Shown here piece by piece: positions 63,722 through 64,000 of a DNA stretch of 64,000 nt. The notes below the pieces were generated by a model that was not told the origin of the DNA, made no database searches, and saw only the letters and a list, made by a program, of their open reading frames with translations. Both the position numbers and the translations under genes were made by a program. The number at the start of each line of letters is the position of its first letter. Within the stretch, counting starts at the first letter, position 1. The stretch is from Tamaricihabitans halophyticus (GTDB lineage Bacteria > Actinomycetota > Actinomycetes > Mycobacteriales > Pseudonocardiaceae), in NCBI RefSeq assembly GCF_004340875.1, contig NZ_SLXQ01000011.1, positions 124,001-188,000 of the forward strand, given 5' to 3'.

Positions 63722-64000
63722 TCACTCCTTGCCCGGGGCGTAGGCGAGTCCGGCCGGCATCCGTCGTTCCAGTGTTCGACGCAGCAGCGAGATCGCGTTC
63801 GTCAGGATCAGGTAGACCACGACGAGAATCCCGAAAATAATCGTGGTTTCCCCGGTCGTCGCCCTGATCAGCTGGGCCCGGTAGGTCAGGTCGAGCACGG
63901 TCACCAGGGACACCAGCGAGGTGTTCTTCATCAGGTCGATCGCCACGTTGCCAAGCGGTGGCAGCATTCCCACAAAGGCCTGCGGCAGTATCACCTTGCG
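63722..64000 (-). CDS. ehuC: Ectoine/hydroxyectoine ABC transporter permease EhuC, C-terminal part
   Basis: The last 92 codons of an amino-acid-type ABC permease. The ATPase-contact loop begins at VILPQAFVGMLPPLGNVAIDLMKN, followed by two membrane helices and RRTLERRMPAGLAYAPGKE. The upstream part lies beyond the right edge. It is directly upstream of ehuD, the order found in ehuABCD operons, so the substrate-binding protein and ATPase should follow outside the window. Confidence 0.83.
   Translation of the reverse strand, partial: RKVILPQAFVGMLPPLGNVAIDLMKNTSLVSLVTVLDLTYRAQLIRATTGETTIIFGILVVVYLILTNAISLLRRTLERRMPAGLAYAPGKE

Overview
The window is a 64 kb stretch of high-GC actinobacterial chromosome. 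The gene set points to the Pseudonocardiales (Amycolatopsis, Saccharomonospora, Prauserella and relatives): a four-gene conservon (cvnA-D), an XRE/DUF5753 regulator paired with a DUF397 protein, many TetR and IclR regulators, a his/trp/lgt cluster in actinobacterial order, and an Ehu-type ectoine uptake system. The species cannot be named from sequence alone. No rRNA, tRNA, CRISPR array, transposase or prophage gene was found.

Left part (1-19.8 kb). A truncated thiolase gene diverges from two overlapping TetR genes, the first encoding two complete TetR units in one chain. They face a fused B12-dependent acyl-CoA mutase (icmF). Next come a complete conservon whose kinase CvnA has a duplicated C-terminal module, a 1.1 kb gene-poor gap, a DUF485/ActP acetate-type symporter pair, several cell-envelope or unknown genes including a 53-residue membrane peptide, and an acyl-CoA dehydrogenase divergent from its own TetR regulator.

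Middle part (19.8-45 kb). A large LuxR-type ATPase regulator is followed by an XRE/DUF397 pair with a clear intrinsic terminator, thioesterase II, pyruvate kinase and a DUF2461 protein. Then comes a histidine/phenylalanine ammonia-lyase homologue that lacks the Ala-Ser-Gly cofactor triad. A phosphotransferase plus secreted Ser/Pro-repeat protein, a Cds1-like PLP enzyme whose start codon lies inside a 15 bp inverted repeat, an FAD monooxygenase and gltBD follow. A cobalamin riboswitch precedes a complete B12 uptake operon (btuFCD), which fits the B12-dependent mutase on the left.

Right part (45-64 kb). lgt and trpE-(TIGR02234)-trpC-trpB-trpA lie on the minus strand, and hisF-membrane protein-hisI lies about 8 kb away on the same strand. 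Between hisI and trpE sits a catabolic block: an enolase-superfamily dehydratase, an aldehyde dehydrogenase and an iron alcohol dehydrogenase in one operon, and two IclR regulators, a zinc alcohol dehydrogenase and a formaldehyde-activating-enzyme (Fae) homologue in the other direction. Paralogous TetR genes lie at both sides of the his/trp block. The window ends in a TetR-ABC exporter operon and part of an ectoine importer (ehuC, ehuD).

The best candidates for undescribed biology are the Fae-like cassette, the cofactor-triad-lacking lyase with its paired palindromic operators, the start-codon-masking inverted repeat, and the duplicated CvnA tail. All functional statements rest on reading motifs by eye, not on database searches.
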